The notes below the pieces were generated by a model. That model was not told the DNA's origin. It saw only the letters and a program-made list of their open reading frames with translations, and searched no databases. Shown here piece by piece: positions 24,989 to 34,004 of a stretch of 34,004 nucleotides of DNA. Both the position numbers and the translations under genes were made by a program. Location of the stretch: positions 1-34,004 of the forward strand of contig CALNCC010000079.1 of the NCBI GenBank assembly GCA_937875275.1. Reading direction: 5' to 3'. Source of the DNA: an uncultured Dysgonomonas sp. GTDB lineage: Bacteria > Bacteroidota > Bacteroidia > Bacteroidales > Dysgonomonadaceae. The number at the start of each line of letters is the position of its first letter. Positions within the stretch are counted from its first letter, which is position 1.

Positions 24989-26365
24989 ATGAAGTTTAAT
25001 TATTATTTATACATTGCAATATCAGCCCTCTGCCTGATGAATATATCGTGTGATGACGATCTCAATTCGGTAGGATTGGACACAAAGCCCGGAGGTGATG
25101 ACATCTTCCTGTCGGTAGACACGGTAAACATGGAAGCCTCTACCATTGCGGTAGATAAGATATACGCCAGAACGTTTGTGGGTATATTGGGAGAATATGT
25201 GAGTGATGATTTTGGCAAAATAAAGTCAGACTATTTGTGTGAGTTCTATTGCCCCGAAGATCAGGCATTCCATAAAAATGCAATATCAGTGGATTCAGCA
25301 AAGGTACGTATCCTACTATCCGGATATGCCGGAGACACGCTATCTCCTATCGGCTTGTCTATATACGAGGTCAATAAAAAGAATTTGGAGAAGACCGATA
25401 TATATACGAATCACGACATTGCCGATTTTTGTGACAAAACGGTGTTCTTAGGACAAGGTCTATTCACTATTGATGAGGCGAAAAAAGCTACCCCGGCAAT
25501 GAGTATGTCTACGCTTGTAAACAAATCTTTTGGAGAGAAATTCCTTGCCCAATGGCGTACCAATCCAGAAACCTTTACCGGAACCAAAGAGATGAGAGAG
25601 TTCTTCAAAGGACTTTATATAACAACAACCGTTGGTTCGGGAACAATCTTGTATGCCCCCAATGCCTACTTCGATATATACTATAAATATACCGGAAGGA
25701 ACTACAATGACACAAGAGACTCTATTCGAACTTCAACATTCCGCCTTGCTGTTACGCGCGAAGTTATACAGCTAAACAACGTGGAGAATAAAGTTCCGGA
25801 TAAGTTGTTGGAGCCAAACAAAACAGAATTATTTTTATCTTCTCCGGCAGGGCTTAATGTAGAATTAAAAATCCCTTTCCAGTCGATATACAATAAGGCG
25901 AAAAATACAAATACGGTATTGAACTCTGCCTCATTCAAAGTATATGGATATACAGAAAAAGAAGAAGATGTTGTGAACAGGCCGGACTTCTTATTGATGA
26001 TTCCGTCCGATTCGATAACCAACTTCTTTGAGGAAGGATCTTTGCCTAATGGGGTGTCTACGTTCTTGCTATATCGCAACATTGTATCTAACACATATGT
26101 GATTTATGGGCAGACTACCACAGCAAATGTATCTGAATTGCTCAATCATTACATCACCTACTACAAGGAGAATCCGTCTAAGACCGTGCCTGAATACCTG
26201 AAATATCAGATAATACCGGTAGACGTGAAGGCTGAGTATGATAGTAATGGAATGCTGCAAGTAGCGGGTGTATATAACTTAATGTATCCCTCAAATGCAA
26301 TACTTCGAAAATCTGAAAAATACATGAAGTTGCCATTGGTTTTCACCGAATATAATAAGCCGTAA
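24989..26365 (+). CDS. DUF4270-family surface lipoprotein (mirror copy)
   Basis: Identical 458-residue lipoprotein with Cys21 followed by three Asp. It ends 37 bases before its terminator stem. Confidence 0.85.
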   Translation: MKFNYYLYIAISALCLMNISCDDDLNSVGLDTKPGGDDIFLSVDTVNMEASTIAVDKIYARTFVGILGEYVSDDFGKIKSDYLCEFYCPEDQAFHKNAISVDSAKVRILLSGYAGDTLSPIGLSIYEVNKKNLEKTDIYTNHDIADFCDKTVFLGQGLFTIDEAKKATPAMSMSTLVNKSFGEKFLAQWRTNPETFTGTKEMREFFKGLYITTTVGSGTILYAPNAYFDIYYKYTGRNYNDTRDSIRTSTFRLAVTREVIQLNNVENKVPDKLLEPNKTELFLSSPAGLNVELKIPFQSIYNKAKNTNTVLNSASFKVYGYTEKEEDVVNRPDFLLMIPSDSITNFFEEGSLPNGVSTFLLYRNIVSNTYVIYGQTTTANVSELLNHYITYYKENPSKTVPEYLKYQIIPVDVKAEYDSNGMLQVAGVYNLMYPSNAILRKSEKYMKLPLVFTEYNKP

Positions 26366-26402
26366 TACGCTACAACGTATAGGTTTAACTTGATAATAAT
26401 AG

Positions 26403-26437
26403 AAGCACTAATATGTCATAGACATATTAGTGCTTTT
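26403..26437 (+). terminator. Rho-independent terminator after DUF4270 gene (mirror copy)
   Basis: Perfect 15-bp stem with loop ATA and T residues at 26434-26437. Confidence 0.82.
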
Positions 26438-26466
26438 GTTATAGGATGGTTGTTTAAATAATTAAG

Positions 26467-26474
26467 TATATTTG
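26467..26474 (+). promoter_or_regulatory. -7 box for the LysE-family gene (mirror copy)
   Basis: TATATTTG, an exact TAnnTTTG match, between the DUF4270 terminator and the exporter start. Confidence 0.5.
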
Positions 26475-26542
26475 TACTCTCTATATAGAGCTGAAGCTTG
26501 CCCCATACAATGGCTGTATGGTGTGAGGAAAAAGCAAATCAG

Positions 26543-27172
26543 ATGCTGGAAATCATACTTAAAGGTTTATTTATAGGTTTTCTTTCTTCTGCGCCAATGG
26601 GGCCTGTTGGAATGCTCTGCGTACAACGTACGTTGAACGACGGGCGTAGACATGGGCTCGTAACCGGCTTGGGTGCGGCGATAGGCGATATGGTAATAGC
26701 CTTTTTTGCCGTCGTTGCGGCTTTGGGCATGGGTTTTAGCACCGACTTTATACAGCAGCATCAATCTCCCCTACAAGTAGTTGGCAGCATTGCCGTTATC
26801 GTATTCGGTGCGTTTGTTTTCCGAAAGAACCCATCCCGAAATCTAAAGAAACTCGATGAAAGTGTTGCTGTTCCTTTTTTGAAACTTTTCATATCATCTT
26901 TATTGCTGACAATATCTAATATAGCAACACTCCTCTTATATGTAGCTCTTTTTGCCCGATTCAGCATCATTGATGATTCAGGATTATTTGTGAATGAACT
27001 GATGGCTGTCTTATTTATTGGAGTCGGCGCAATCTGTTGGTGGCTATTAGTTACATATTTTGTAGACAAACTTCGCTCCCGCTTCAACCCCCGAGGGCTG
27101 AAAGTCTTTAACCGTATTGTGGGAACTATACTGATGCTTGTCGGTGTAGTCGGGGTTATAACTGCTATATAA
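26543..27172 (+). CDS. LysE/RhtB-family exporter-like membrane protein (mirror copy)
   Basis: Identical 209-residue protein from ATG 26543; alternative starts are ATG 26510 and TTG 26498. PMGPVG signature near its N-terminus. Confidence 0.85.
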   Translation: MLEIILKGLFIGFLSSAPMGPVGMLCVQRTLNDGRRHGLVTGLGAAIGDMVIAFFAVVAALGMGFSTDFIQQHQSPLQVVGSIAVIVFGAFVFRKNPSRNLKKLDESVAVPFLKLFISSLLLTISNIATLLLYVALFARFSIIDDSGLFVNELMAVLFIGVGAICWWLLVTYFVDKLRSRFNPRGLKVFNRIVGTILMLVGVVGVITAI

Positions 27173-27294
27173 GGGAGAAAGCGATAAACAGTCAAGTTGC
27201 TCCACACCACAGAAAGGTCGTTTCTCTTGATCTTATGCACCCCTCATCTCTTCTTTTAATTTAACGTGAGTTCGATATAAGTAATTCCTTAATT

Positions 27295-27606
27295 ATGCTA
27301 AGTCATCGTGAAATTACAGATGTTTTCTATTTATGTGATGAGTTTTCATTAGAACTTAACAAAGAACTTCCTAATTATTTGCTAAAAGAGGATGATGGGA
27401 AAAAGCATCGTAACAAGCCCAATCGTTTATCAGATAGTGAAGTTCTGACAATTCTTATTGCTTTCCTTCTTAGTCAAGTTAGAAATTTGAAAGCTTTTTA
27501 TTTAGGCTACCGATATTCCATTCGGACAGCTCAATCTTGCATTGATAGAATCCTATACACTCTATCTTGGGATAGACTTACGAATGACTATCAGGACGGT
27601 CGATAA
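27295..27606 (+). pseudogene. IS982-like transposase, N-terminal remnant (mirror copy)
   Basis: Identical 103-residue remnant. Past its stop, another frame (starting near 27581) reads MTIRTVDKVSKFIW before ending, which hints at more broken coding sequence, but I cannot assign it. Confidence 0.55.
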
Positions 27607-27715
27607 AGTGAGTAAATTTATCTGGTAGAACATATCTGAATCAAACCACAGTGTTATTTAGTGTGGAAATAAGATAACATTTCCGAGCCATTGAAAATAT
27701 ATAGTTGATTCATAT

Positions 27716-28858
27716 TTATCTAAAAATGCGATAAAACTGACGAATATCAGACGCAAATAACTCAGGTTCTTCCATAGCTGTAAAATGTCCGCCTCGTGGA
27801 ATTTCTGTCCAATGCATTACATTCAAGTTTTTCTCTACCCATGCTTTAGGTGGAAGTAAGATATCTTTTGCAAAAAGAGCAAGACCTGTTGGAACATCTA
27901 TTTTACCCATAGGTGGTAAAGAATGTGTGTTCTCATAGTACATCCTTGCCGAAGATGCAATGGAATTGTTTAACCAATATATCATCACATTGTTGAGTAA
28001 CTCATCCATACTGTATGTATTTTCAAATCCATTACTACAGTCACTCCACGAATAGAACTTCTCTATAATCCAAGCCGCTAAACCGACCGGAGAATCGGAC
28101 AGAGCATAGGCTATCGTTTGTGGTTTTGTTGATTGAACAGACATATAGCCACCTTCCTGAGCAATCCATTGTTGGGCTGAATTCTTGTATTGCCTCTCTT
28201 CAGTAGAAAGGTCTATATCATTTGTAGTCATAATCCCCCTGATAATACCAACATCGGTGAGATGAATACCTATAAGATATTCGGGATAGTTTAGAGCCAA
28301 ATATCGTGTAACACCCGACCCGATATCTCCACCTGCAGCACCAAACTTAGTATATCCTAAATGTTCCGTCATCAATTTTGCCCACAAATCGGCAACTTGA
28401 GAGTTGTTAAACCCTCGGGGTTCGGACATTGACGAAAAACCGATGCCCGGCAATGAAGGAATTATAACATCAAAAGAATCATCGGCATTGCCTTTATAGC
28501 GAACTGGGTCGGTAAGCAAAGGAATAATTTTCTGATAGCGGAAAAAACTATCTGGCCATCCATGTGTAAGAATGATAGGGAGCGGATTTTTCCCTTTCCC
28601 TTTTATATGAAAGAAATGAATATCAACTCCGTCAACATTACATTTATATTGTGGTAATTGATTCAGTTCATTTTCTTGTGCTCTCCAATCATAGCCATTT
28701 ATCCAATAATGAACCAATGAATGTAAATATTCTTTATTTGTACCTTTATTCCATTCCAATCCTTGTATTTGATTTGCCCACTTTGTGTTTTTAAGCCTAA
28801 AAAACAAGTCCTCGAGAGCTTCATCCAAAATTCGAATTTTAATTTTTTTTACTGCCAT
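27716..28858 (-). CDS. Epoxide hydrolase-like alpha/beta hydrolase (mirror copy)
   Basis: Identical 380-residue enzyme with HGWP, nucleophile Asp178 in GGDIG and His358 in GGHFTAMEEPE. Confidence 0.9.
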   Translation of the reverse strand: MAVKKIKIRILDEALEDLFFRLKNTKWANQIQGLEWNKGTNKEYLHSLVHYWINGYDWRAQENELNQLPQYKCNVDGVDIHFFHIKGKGKNPLPIILTHGWPDSFFRYQKIIPLLTDPVRYKGNADDSFDVIIPSLPGIGFSSMSEPRGFNNSQVADLWAKLMTEHLGYTKFGAAGGDIGSGVTRYLALNYPEYLIGIHLTDVGIIRGIMTTNDIDLSTEERQYKNSAQQWIAQEGGYMSVQSTKPQTIAYALSDSPVGLAAWIIEKFYSWSDCSNGFENTYSMDELLNNVMIYWLNNSIASSARMYYENTHSLPPMGKIDVPTGLALFAKDILLPPKAWVEKNLNVMHWTEIPRGGHFTAMEEPELFASDIRQFYRIFR

Positions 28859-29235
28859 AACTTATATTCAAAATTGTTTTTAGTAAAAGTAATCATAAAA
28901 AGGCCAGAGAATTTATATTCTCCAGCTTTCTTTTTTTTATCTATGGGAGAAATGATATATACCGAGTTTACAGGAGAACCTATTGTGAATCATGTACAAT
29001 AGCTGGATTCTTGCAAAGTATAAATCAAGACTAACTGTTATCTGAACACATTTTCATTGTGCCAAAGTAAATTCTCTATTTTGGGAACATACGAGGCATT
29101 ATGAGGTAACAGTACTTTTTTATTTTCAAATTTAGATAATGCAAAAGGATTATTTCTATCCTCTTCAAAATCTTTGGATAACGAGATTTGCTTTCCCGAA
29201 GATTTTTATTTACGCACTCTTATCTTTGCGCGCAC
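28859..29235. other. 377-bp AT-rich intergenic region (mirror copy)
   Basis: Between the epoxide hydrolase gene and the secG terminator. No gene recognised; contains the hairpin at 28897-28926. Confidence 0.5.
28897..28926. terminator. Terminator-like hairpin in epoxide hydrolase leader (mirror copy)
   Basis: Same 10-bp stem and ATAA loop as 5079-5108. On the plus strand it is followed by the T-rich tract at about 28927-28939. Confidence 0.5.
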
Positions 29236-29268
29236 AAAAAAAAGCCACCTCTTCAAAAGAGGCAGCTT
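29236..29268 (-). terminator. Rho-independent terminator after secG (mirror copy)
   Basis: 12-bp stem with T8 tract on the minus strand, closing the secG operon. Confidence 0.88.
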
Positions 29269-29291
29269 CTCTGTATATTCTAAATACTTTA

Positions 29292-29648
29292 TTAGTTCTG
29301 ATTTTCTCCGGCGGCAGATGCGTCTCCTTGAGGAAGAGTAACCGGTGCGTCTGTTGTTACATCAGGCAATTGGTTAGTTGGCATCACGGGTGCATCAATT
29401 TCTGACTTAGGAGCAGAAGATGTACGATCACCACCTACTACTACGGCAGCAATACTCATTACGATTACAAAACCGGCAAGACCCCAAGTTACTTTCTCTA
29501 TAAAGTCGGTAGTCTTACGTACTCCCATAACAGCATTAGACGATGAAAAATTTGAGGCCAAACCTCCACCTTTCGATTTTTGTACAAGGACAACTAATAT
29601 AAGTACGATTGATGCAATTACAATTAGTACGGTAATAAGTGCACTCAT
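29292..29648 (-). CDS. secG: Preprotein translocase subunit SecG (mirror copy)
   Basis: Identical 118-residue two-helix protein with QKSKGGGLASNF loop. Confidence 0.95.
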   Translation of the reverse strand: MSALITVLIVIASIVLILVVLVQKSKGGGLASNFSSSNAVMGVRKTTDFIEKVTWGLAGFVIVMSIAAVVVGGDRTSSAPKSEIDAPVMPTNQLPDVTTDAPVTLPQGDASAAGENQN

Positions 29649-29650
29649 TT

Positions 29651-30445
29651 TTATTTATTGTGTTTTGAGTTTATAATCAATTTTTCGAGAAAACTCAATT
29701 GGTCTGCAAAGTAAGTATTTTTTTCTGGATAATTCAAACTTAAATGTTTAATAATTTTATATGCTTTTTGATACTTCTTCTGCTTAATATAGATTTTCGC
29801 TAATGTTTCAGTGAAGAATACGTTATCTTCACTTAATTCTGCATCATTCTCTTGGCTGGGTTCATTTGCTATATCGTTGTCCGATAGCGATTCTCGTTCT
29901 GTAATGTCTCGCTCGATATTGAAATTAAGATTTCCTTTTTCCGATTTAAGAATAAAAGCATCGATAATTTCTTGTCCCTTTAGTGGCGGTGTCTCTTTTG
30001 CTTCTCCGTCATCGTGCTTAATAGCATTCAGGTATGAGAGATAATCTTGTGTCGCCAAAGCAGATTCGGGCAACTGAAAGTCTAAGTTCAGATCAATCAT
30101 AGGCGAGTCGTCCTCATCCATATCCAATGTATTCAGAAATGCAGACAGCAAGGTCGCCGTTTTGTCGTCAGGTGATTTGGCTCCCTTTTGTCTATCTGTG
30201 AATACACCATACTCTTCATCGAATATATAGTAAAACAAGGCTCGCCGGTCTTTGACAAACAGAGCCAAGCGGCTTAATTCATCTTCGAAATGGCCGTTCT
30301 CATATAGCGATACCGATTTTAAGTACATAAAAAGATTTGCCTGAAAATAAGGGTATTTGTCAGCCAAAACCTTCAGATAGGGTGTGTCATCCTCTGTCGG
30401 GTTACTTTTGTTCTCTAAGTGCTTATATATATAGTCAATGTTCAT
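29651..30445 (-). CDS. Uncharacterised TPR-like protein (mirror copy)
   Basis: Identical 264-residue acidic protein with C-terminal TPR-like helices, between lptE and secG. Confidence 0.72.
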   Translation of the reverse strand: MNIDYIYKHLENKSNPTEDDTPYLKVLADKYPYFQANLFMYLKSVSLYENGHFEDELSRLALFVKDRRALFYYIFDEEYGVFTDRQKGAKSPDDKTATLLSAFLNTLDMDEDDSPMIDLNLDFQLPESALATQDYLSYLNAIKHDDGEAKETPPLKGQEIIDAFILKSEKGNLNFNIERDITERESLSDNDIANEPSQENDAELSEDNVFFTETLAKIYIKQKKYQKAYKIIKHLSLNYPEKNTYFADQLSFLEKLIINSKHNK

Positions 30446-30467
30446 CGGTGAGTAAGTCTAAGCTTTG

Positions 30468-30974
30468 TTACCAGTTAGACATGGTCGCATTAAATATCTG
30501 ATCCACGATCTCTTCGGCAAGCTGTTTGTCCAGTTCTTCTTGCACGTCCGATAGTGTTTTGCTACTGTCATAGTCTCGGTATGCAGTGAAGGTTTCTTCC
30601 TTGTCTTCCGTCGGCTTTTTATTGTTTTTGTAGCGCATTTTCACGGTCATTGTCAGTCGTGCCAACGAAGCGTAAGCGTCGTCTTTCACAGCCTGAGGTG
30701 TGGTATCGTATCGTGTTATCTCTCCTTCTATTTCCAAATCGGGATTTACATCCGTGATTTTCAGTTTAGTGTTGCGGACAAATACGTCTTTCATTTTTTC
30801 GTTGAATGTCTGGGTCGTTGTCGCATAAACCATCGGAGCCTGATTGAGAAACTGGTGCAGCGCAATAGTTTTGGTCAATGTGTAATCAATAGACGCTCCA
30901 TTGAACGAATATGACATTCTGCATCCGTGAAGCAGCATGGAGAATATAAATACTAAAACAATTGTTTTTTTCAT
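30468..30974 (-). CDS. lptE: LptE-family lipoprotein (mirror copy)
   Basis: Identical 168-residue lipoprotein with lipobox LLHGC; 4-base overlap with the sigma-54 activator. Confidence 0.82.
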   Translation of the reverse strand: MKKTIVLVFIFSMLLHGCRMSYSFNGASIDYTLTKTIALHQFLNQAPMVYATTTQTFNEKMKDVFVRNTKLKITDVNPDLEIEGEITRYDTTPQAVKDDAYASLARLTMTVKMRYKNNKKPTEDKEETFTAYRDYDSSKTLSDVQEELDKQLAEEIVDQIFNATMSNW

Positions 30975-32251
30975 AAATCTTCTAAGTTATAAGCTTTGAT
31001 TTTTCGGTAAAGGGTTCGCTCCGATATTTTCAATTCTTTTGCTGCATTCTTGCGTTTGCCGTTGTTGCGCTCAAGTGCTTTCTTTATCATTTCTTTTTCC
31101 ACCTCTTCGAGAGAGAATGTCTCTGTCTCTGCATCTTCGCCATACTCCTGTTCGTCGATGATGGCAGAATCCTCCACCTTATTAGGGATAATTTTTCCGC
31201 CCGACGGACTGTCGGATATTATGGTGGACATATCGTTGTTTACAACGATGGGCACAAGTGAGCGTTCGTTCACCTCAGATTGGTTCTTCTCCAATATGTC
31301 GGAGTGGGTTATCTTTCCCGAAATGAGATCGTGAACAATCTTTTTCAGATCATTCATATCCTTTTTCATATCGAAAAGTATCTGATACAATATCTCGCGT
31401 TCGCTGTTGAATGTGTGGTGGTCGCCACCGACATCAGCATGAGTGGGTATCAGGTTCATTTCGTTGTTGGGCAGATATAGCTTGAGAATGTCGGGCGTGA
31501 TATCCCGGCTCTGCTCTATGATAGATATTTGCTCTGTTATATTTTTCAGCTGGCGTATGTTTCCCGGCCAGCGATAATTTGCCAACATAGCTTTTGCCTC
31601 TTCGGTGAGAGTAATGGGTGGCATGCTGTATTTCTCGGCAAAGTCGGATGAGAAACGGCGAAACAGCAAAGGGATATCCTCTTTTCTATCCCTTAGCGGT
31701 GGAATCTTAATAGGAACAGTATTTAACCTGTAATAAAGGTCTTCTCTGAATTTTCCTCTTTTCGTAGCGTCTACCATATCTAAATTGGTCGCAGCTACTA
31801 CGCGCACATCAGTCTTTTCGACTTTCGATGAACCAACCTTTATAAATTCGCCAGTCTCTAATACACGTAGCAGTCGCGCCTGAGTTGCTAACGGCAATTC
31901 GCCCACCTCGTCAAGAAACAGCGTACCGCCATTGGCTACTTCGAAGTACCCTTTCCGTTCGCCGGTAGCTCCTGTAAACGAACCTTTTTCGTGCCCAAAC
32001 AGTTCGGAGTCGATAGTCCCTTCGGGTATCGATCCACAGTTGACAGCTATGTATGCTCCATGCTTGCGCTGGCTGAACTGATGTATTATCTGAGGGAAGT
32101 TTTCTTTTCCTACACCACTCTCTCCGGTAACAAGTACCGACATGTCTGTTGGGGCTACTTGCAATGCAATCTCGATAGCCCTACTCAGTTCGGGAGTGTT
32201 CCCGATGATGCCGAAACGTTGTTTTACCTGCTGTATATCAGGTCTTGCCAT
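30971..32251 (-). CDS. Sigma-54-dependent transcriptional activator (mirror copy)
   Basis: Identical 426-residue AAA+ activator with GSFTGA loop and Fis-type HTH and no receiver domain; first gene of the right-arm copy of the operon. Confidence 0.93.
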   Translation of the reverse strand: MARPDIQQVKQRFGIIGNTPELSRAIEIALQVAPTDMSVLVTGESGVGKENFPQIIHQFSQRKHGAYIAVNCGSIPEGTIDSELFGHEKGSFTGATGERKGYFEVANGGTLFLDEVGELPLATQARLLRVLETGEFIKVGSSKVEKTDVRVVAATNLDMVDATKRGKFREDLYYRLNTVPIKIPPLRDRKEDIPLLFRRFSSDFAEKYSMPPITLTEEAKAMLANYRWPGNIRQLKNITEQISIIEQSRDITPDILKLYLPNNEMNLIPTHADVGGDHHTFNSEREILYQILFDMKKDMNDLKKIVHDLISGKITHSDILEKNQSEVNERSLVPIVVNNDMSTIISDSPSGGKIIPNKVEDSAIIDEQEYGEDAETETFSLEEVEKEMIKKALERNNGKRKNAAKELKISERTLYRKIKAYNLEDL

Positions 32252-32286
32252 ATAAGCGTCCTCCTCTTTATAATTATGTTGTATGA

Positions 32287-32294
32287 CAAAATTA
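32287..32294 (-). promoter_or_regulatory. -7 box for the sigma-54 activator operon (mirror copy)
   Basis: Minus-strand TAATTTTG, 35 bases before the start codon. Confidence 0.5.
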
Positions 32295-32466
32295 CATATT
32301 TTTCGCGTATTTGTCAGTAATCGTACTGATAAAGATGTTTTAAAAGAGGTATATGAAGATTAATTTCCGTTCCGATAGTTCGGTTTGGTTTCGGCTTATC
32401 TCTGTTTGAAAACGCCGATCGTACTTATTAGAGAAAGCGACAGCATGAAAAAAGAGTTACTTTTAC

Positions 32467-32474
32467 TACCTTTG
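32467..32474 (+). promoter_or_regulatory. -7 box for trmD (mirror copy)
   Basis: TACCTTTG, 26 bases before the trmD ATG at 32501. Confidence 0.55.
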
Positions 32475-32500
32475 CTGTCTCATTCAAAAAGATATGGTTT

Positions 32501-33184
32501 ATGCGCATAGATATACTAACAGTTCTTCCCGAAATGTTTACGAGTGTTTTGGGCTGTTCTATTCTCAAACGAGCTCAAGATAAAGGCTTGGTGGATATTG
32601 TGGTTCACAACTTGAGAGATTACTCTACCGACAAACATCGTAATGTAGACGACTATCCATTTGGTGGCGAGGCTGGTATGGTGTTGCAGATAGAGCCTAT
32701 CGACAAGGCGATTGCCGCGCTGAAGGAGCAACGAACTTATGATGAAATAATATACACTTCGCCCGACGGAGAGACTTTCGATCAACCGATGGCAAATGGC
32801 ATGTCTATGCTCAACAATATCATTATCCTGTGCGGGCACTATAAAGGAATCGACTATCGAGTGAGGGAGCATCTGATAACCAGAGAGGTGTCGGTTGGCG
32901 ATTTCGTACTGACCGGCGGAGAACTGCCTGCTGTCGTTATCACTGATGCCATCGTGAGATTGTTGCCGGGAGCAATAGGCGACGAGCAGTCAGCACTATC
33001 CGACTCGTTTCAGGACAATTTGTTGGCTCCCCCTGTATATACGCGTCCGGCAGAGTATAAAGGTTGGGGCGTGCCCGATATTCTACTATCGGGTCATCAA
33101 GCAAAAATAGATGAGTGGAAGTTGCAGCAAGCAATGGAGCGAACAAGGCTGTTACGCCCCGATTTATTGGAAGACGAGGAGTGA
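32501..33184 (+). CDS. trmD: tRNA (guanine(37)-N1)-methyltransferase TrmD (mirror copy)
   Basis: Identical 227-residue methyltransferase with CGHYKGIDYRV and SVGDFVLTGGELP knot motifs. A second copy of this normally single, essential gene argues for an artefactual duplication. Confidence 0.97.
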   Translation: MRIDILTVLPEMFTSVLGCSILKRAQDKGLVDIVVHNLRDYSTDKHRNVDDYPFGGEAGMVLQIEPIDKAIAALKEQRTYDEIIYTSPDGETFDQPMANGMSMLNNIIILCGHYKGIDYRVREHLITREVSVGDFVLTGGELPAVVITDAIVRLLPGAIGDEQSALSDSFQDNLLAPPVYTRPAEYKGWGVPDILLSGHQAKIDEWKLQQAMERTRLLRPDLLEDEE

Positions 33185-33206
33185 TGGCGTCTTAAAAGTC
33201 GAAGAC

Positions 33207-33854
33207 TTAGAATGTGAGAATCTGATTTGCGATGTCGTTTTTCCGATCACTATCGGGGATGTACATATCTATGATTCTTCCTCCCGATTCGATGATGAAG
33301 TTTACATTTGCATTATGCTTTTCTATAAGCGTTTGGTTGGCATCGTACACGTCGTTTGGAACATATATATCAATAGACTCCAATGACAATGCTCCTTCAC
33401 TGTCTTGATATTGGTCGCTTGGGTAAAGCGATATACCGTCAGTATCCCTCGTGGTAACTACATCTTTGCCTATGACAATATCGGAATATACAGGCAGGCT
33501 TCTGTCTAATTGAGCGTAGGTGTTTTCAGGAACGGGAAGGTCTATGATGGCAAAGTCGGTATTCTCCGGTAAAAATAGGGGAGCCGGTTTCAAAAACTGA
33601 TATCCTCCGCCCAATACACCTATGAATAAACATGCCGCTACTATCCATCCGATAATCGGCATTGAGATGCCCTTTTGTGATGAGGGCTTGTATATCGCAT
33701 GCTGCATATCTCGGATAGCTGCAAGATGATCGCCTTTTACACTATCGAATCCATCTATCGCATCCCTCAAAAAAGGATCGGAAAAAGAAGCCCTTTCTAT
33801 TGCGTTGGCGTCCTTTCCTCGTCTCTGTCCTTTTATGTAATCAAGTAGGTTCAT
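33207..33854 (-). CDS. Single-pass membrane protein beside ECF sigma factor (mirror copy)
   Basis: Identical 215-residue protein with one membrane helix at about 65-88; start overlaps the sigma factor stop. Confidence 0.75.
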   Translation of the reverse strand: MNLLDYIKGQRRGKDANAIERASFSDPFLRDAIDGFDSVKGDHLAAIRDMQHAIYKPSSQKGISMPIIGWIVAACLFIGVLGGGYQFLKPAPLFLPENTDFAIIDLPVPENTYAQLDRSLPVYSDIVIGKDVVTTRDTDGISLYPSDQYQDSEGALSLESIDIYVPNDVYDANQTLIEKHNANVNFIIESGGRIIDMYIPDSDRKNDIANQILTF

Positions 33855-34004
33855 TCTTTAAGTAGCTTTTCTATACATATTTTCAGATTCCGTTTCCCGT
33901 TCTGAATATAGCTTTTCACGCTTTTCATATTATATCCGGTTTCACTTACAATGTCGGCATACGATTTGTCTTCGAGATAAAACTTCTTGATTGAAAGTTG
34001 TTGT
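33851..34004 (-). CDS. ECF sigma factor, C-terminal fragment (mirror copy)
   Basis: Region 4 end of the sigma factor, cut by the window edge at the same base as the left copy. Confidence 0.8.
   Translation of the reverse strand, partial: QQLSIKKFYLEDKSYADIVSETGYNMKSVKSYIQNGKRNLKICIEKLLKE

Larger units (their letters stand above)
17003..34004 (-). repeat. Right arm of a 17,002-bp perfect inverted repeat
   Basis: This is the reverse complement of the left arm and ends at the mirror image of base 1, so both window ends break inside the same sigma-factor gene at the same nucleotide. I found no base difference between the arms in coding or intergenic stretches that I compared. The right-arm genes below should be treated as second images of the same loci unless read data show two copies. 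Confidence 0.98.

Noticed and set aside
1..34004. Two independent genomic copies of each gene
   Set aside because: Identity is complete through intergenic DNA and the ends coincide, so I treat the arms as one locus seen twice until reads show otherwise.

Overview
The window is one 34,004-base perfect inverted repeat. Base i and base 34005-i are complementary at every point I compared, including all gene boundaries and proteins. The axis lies between bases 17002 and 17003, with no spacer. It therefore holds about 17 kb of unique sequence, written forward (1-17002) and then as its reverse complement (17003-34004). Two identical copies of single-copy housekeeping genes (trmD, secG, panC, panD, zwf, gnd, tRNA-Ala), no divergence, no spacer and mirror-identical outer ends point first to a fold-back assembly or library artefact. 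A real inverted duplication or a covalently closed hairpin end are less likely alternatives.

The organism looks like a member of the Bacteroidales (Bacteroidota), perhaps near the Dysgonomonadaceae or Porphyromonadaceae; the genus is not resolved. The evidence is: TAnnTTTG -7 boxes upstream of several genes; few Shine-Dalgarno sequences; a DUF4270 lipoprotein with acidic residues after the lipidated Cys; a short glycogen-synthase-like gene beside DUF4270; the cluster of a sigma-54 activator, lptE, a TPR-like gene and secG; and an AT-rich composition.

Left arm, outside to centre: (1) the 3' end of an ECF sigma factor gene, overlapping a single-pass membrane protein that may be its partner; (2) trmD, convergent with it; (3) a sigma-54 activator - lptE - TPR-like - secG operon for envelope biogenesis and export, closed by a strong terminator; (4) a more accessory stretch with an epoxide-hydrolase-like enzyme, an IS982-like transposase remnant and a LysE/RhtB-type exporter; (5) a DUF4270 lipoprotein and a glycogen-synthase-like protein lacking the usual nucleotide-sugar motif, transcribed away from panC-panD (pantothenate synthesis) and a MATE exporter; (6) a bidirectional terminator, then the oxidative pentose phosphate operon gnd-zwf-pgl, which converts glucose-6-phosphate to ribulose-5-phosphate with reduction of NAD(P); (7) tRNA-Ala(GGC), with an AT-rich small membrane-protein ORF reading antisense into it, and then the palindrome axis inside an AT-rich hairpin-forming region. 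The right arm repeats these in reverse order on the opposite strands.

I see no rRNA, CRISPR array, phage module or complete mobile element. I do not see a convincing new multi-gene system. The most unusual feature is the palindrome and its centre, and the first thing to settle is whether it exists in the cell.
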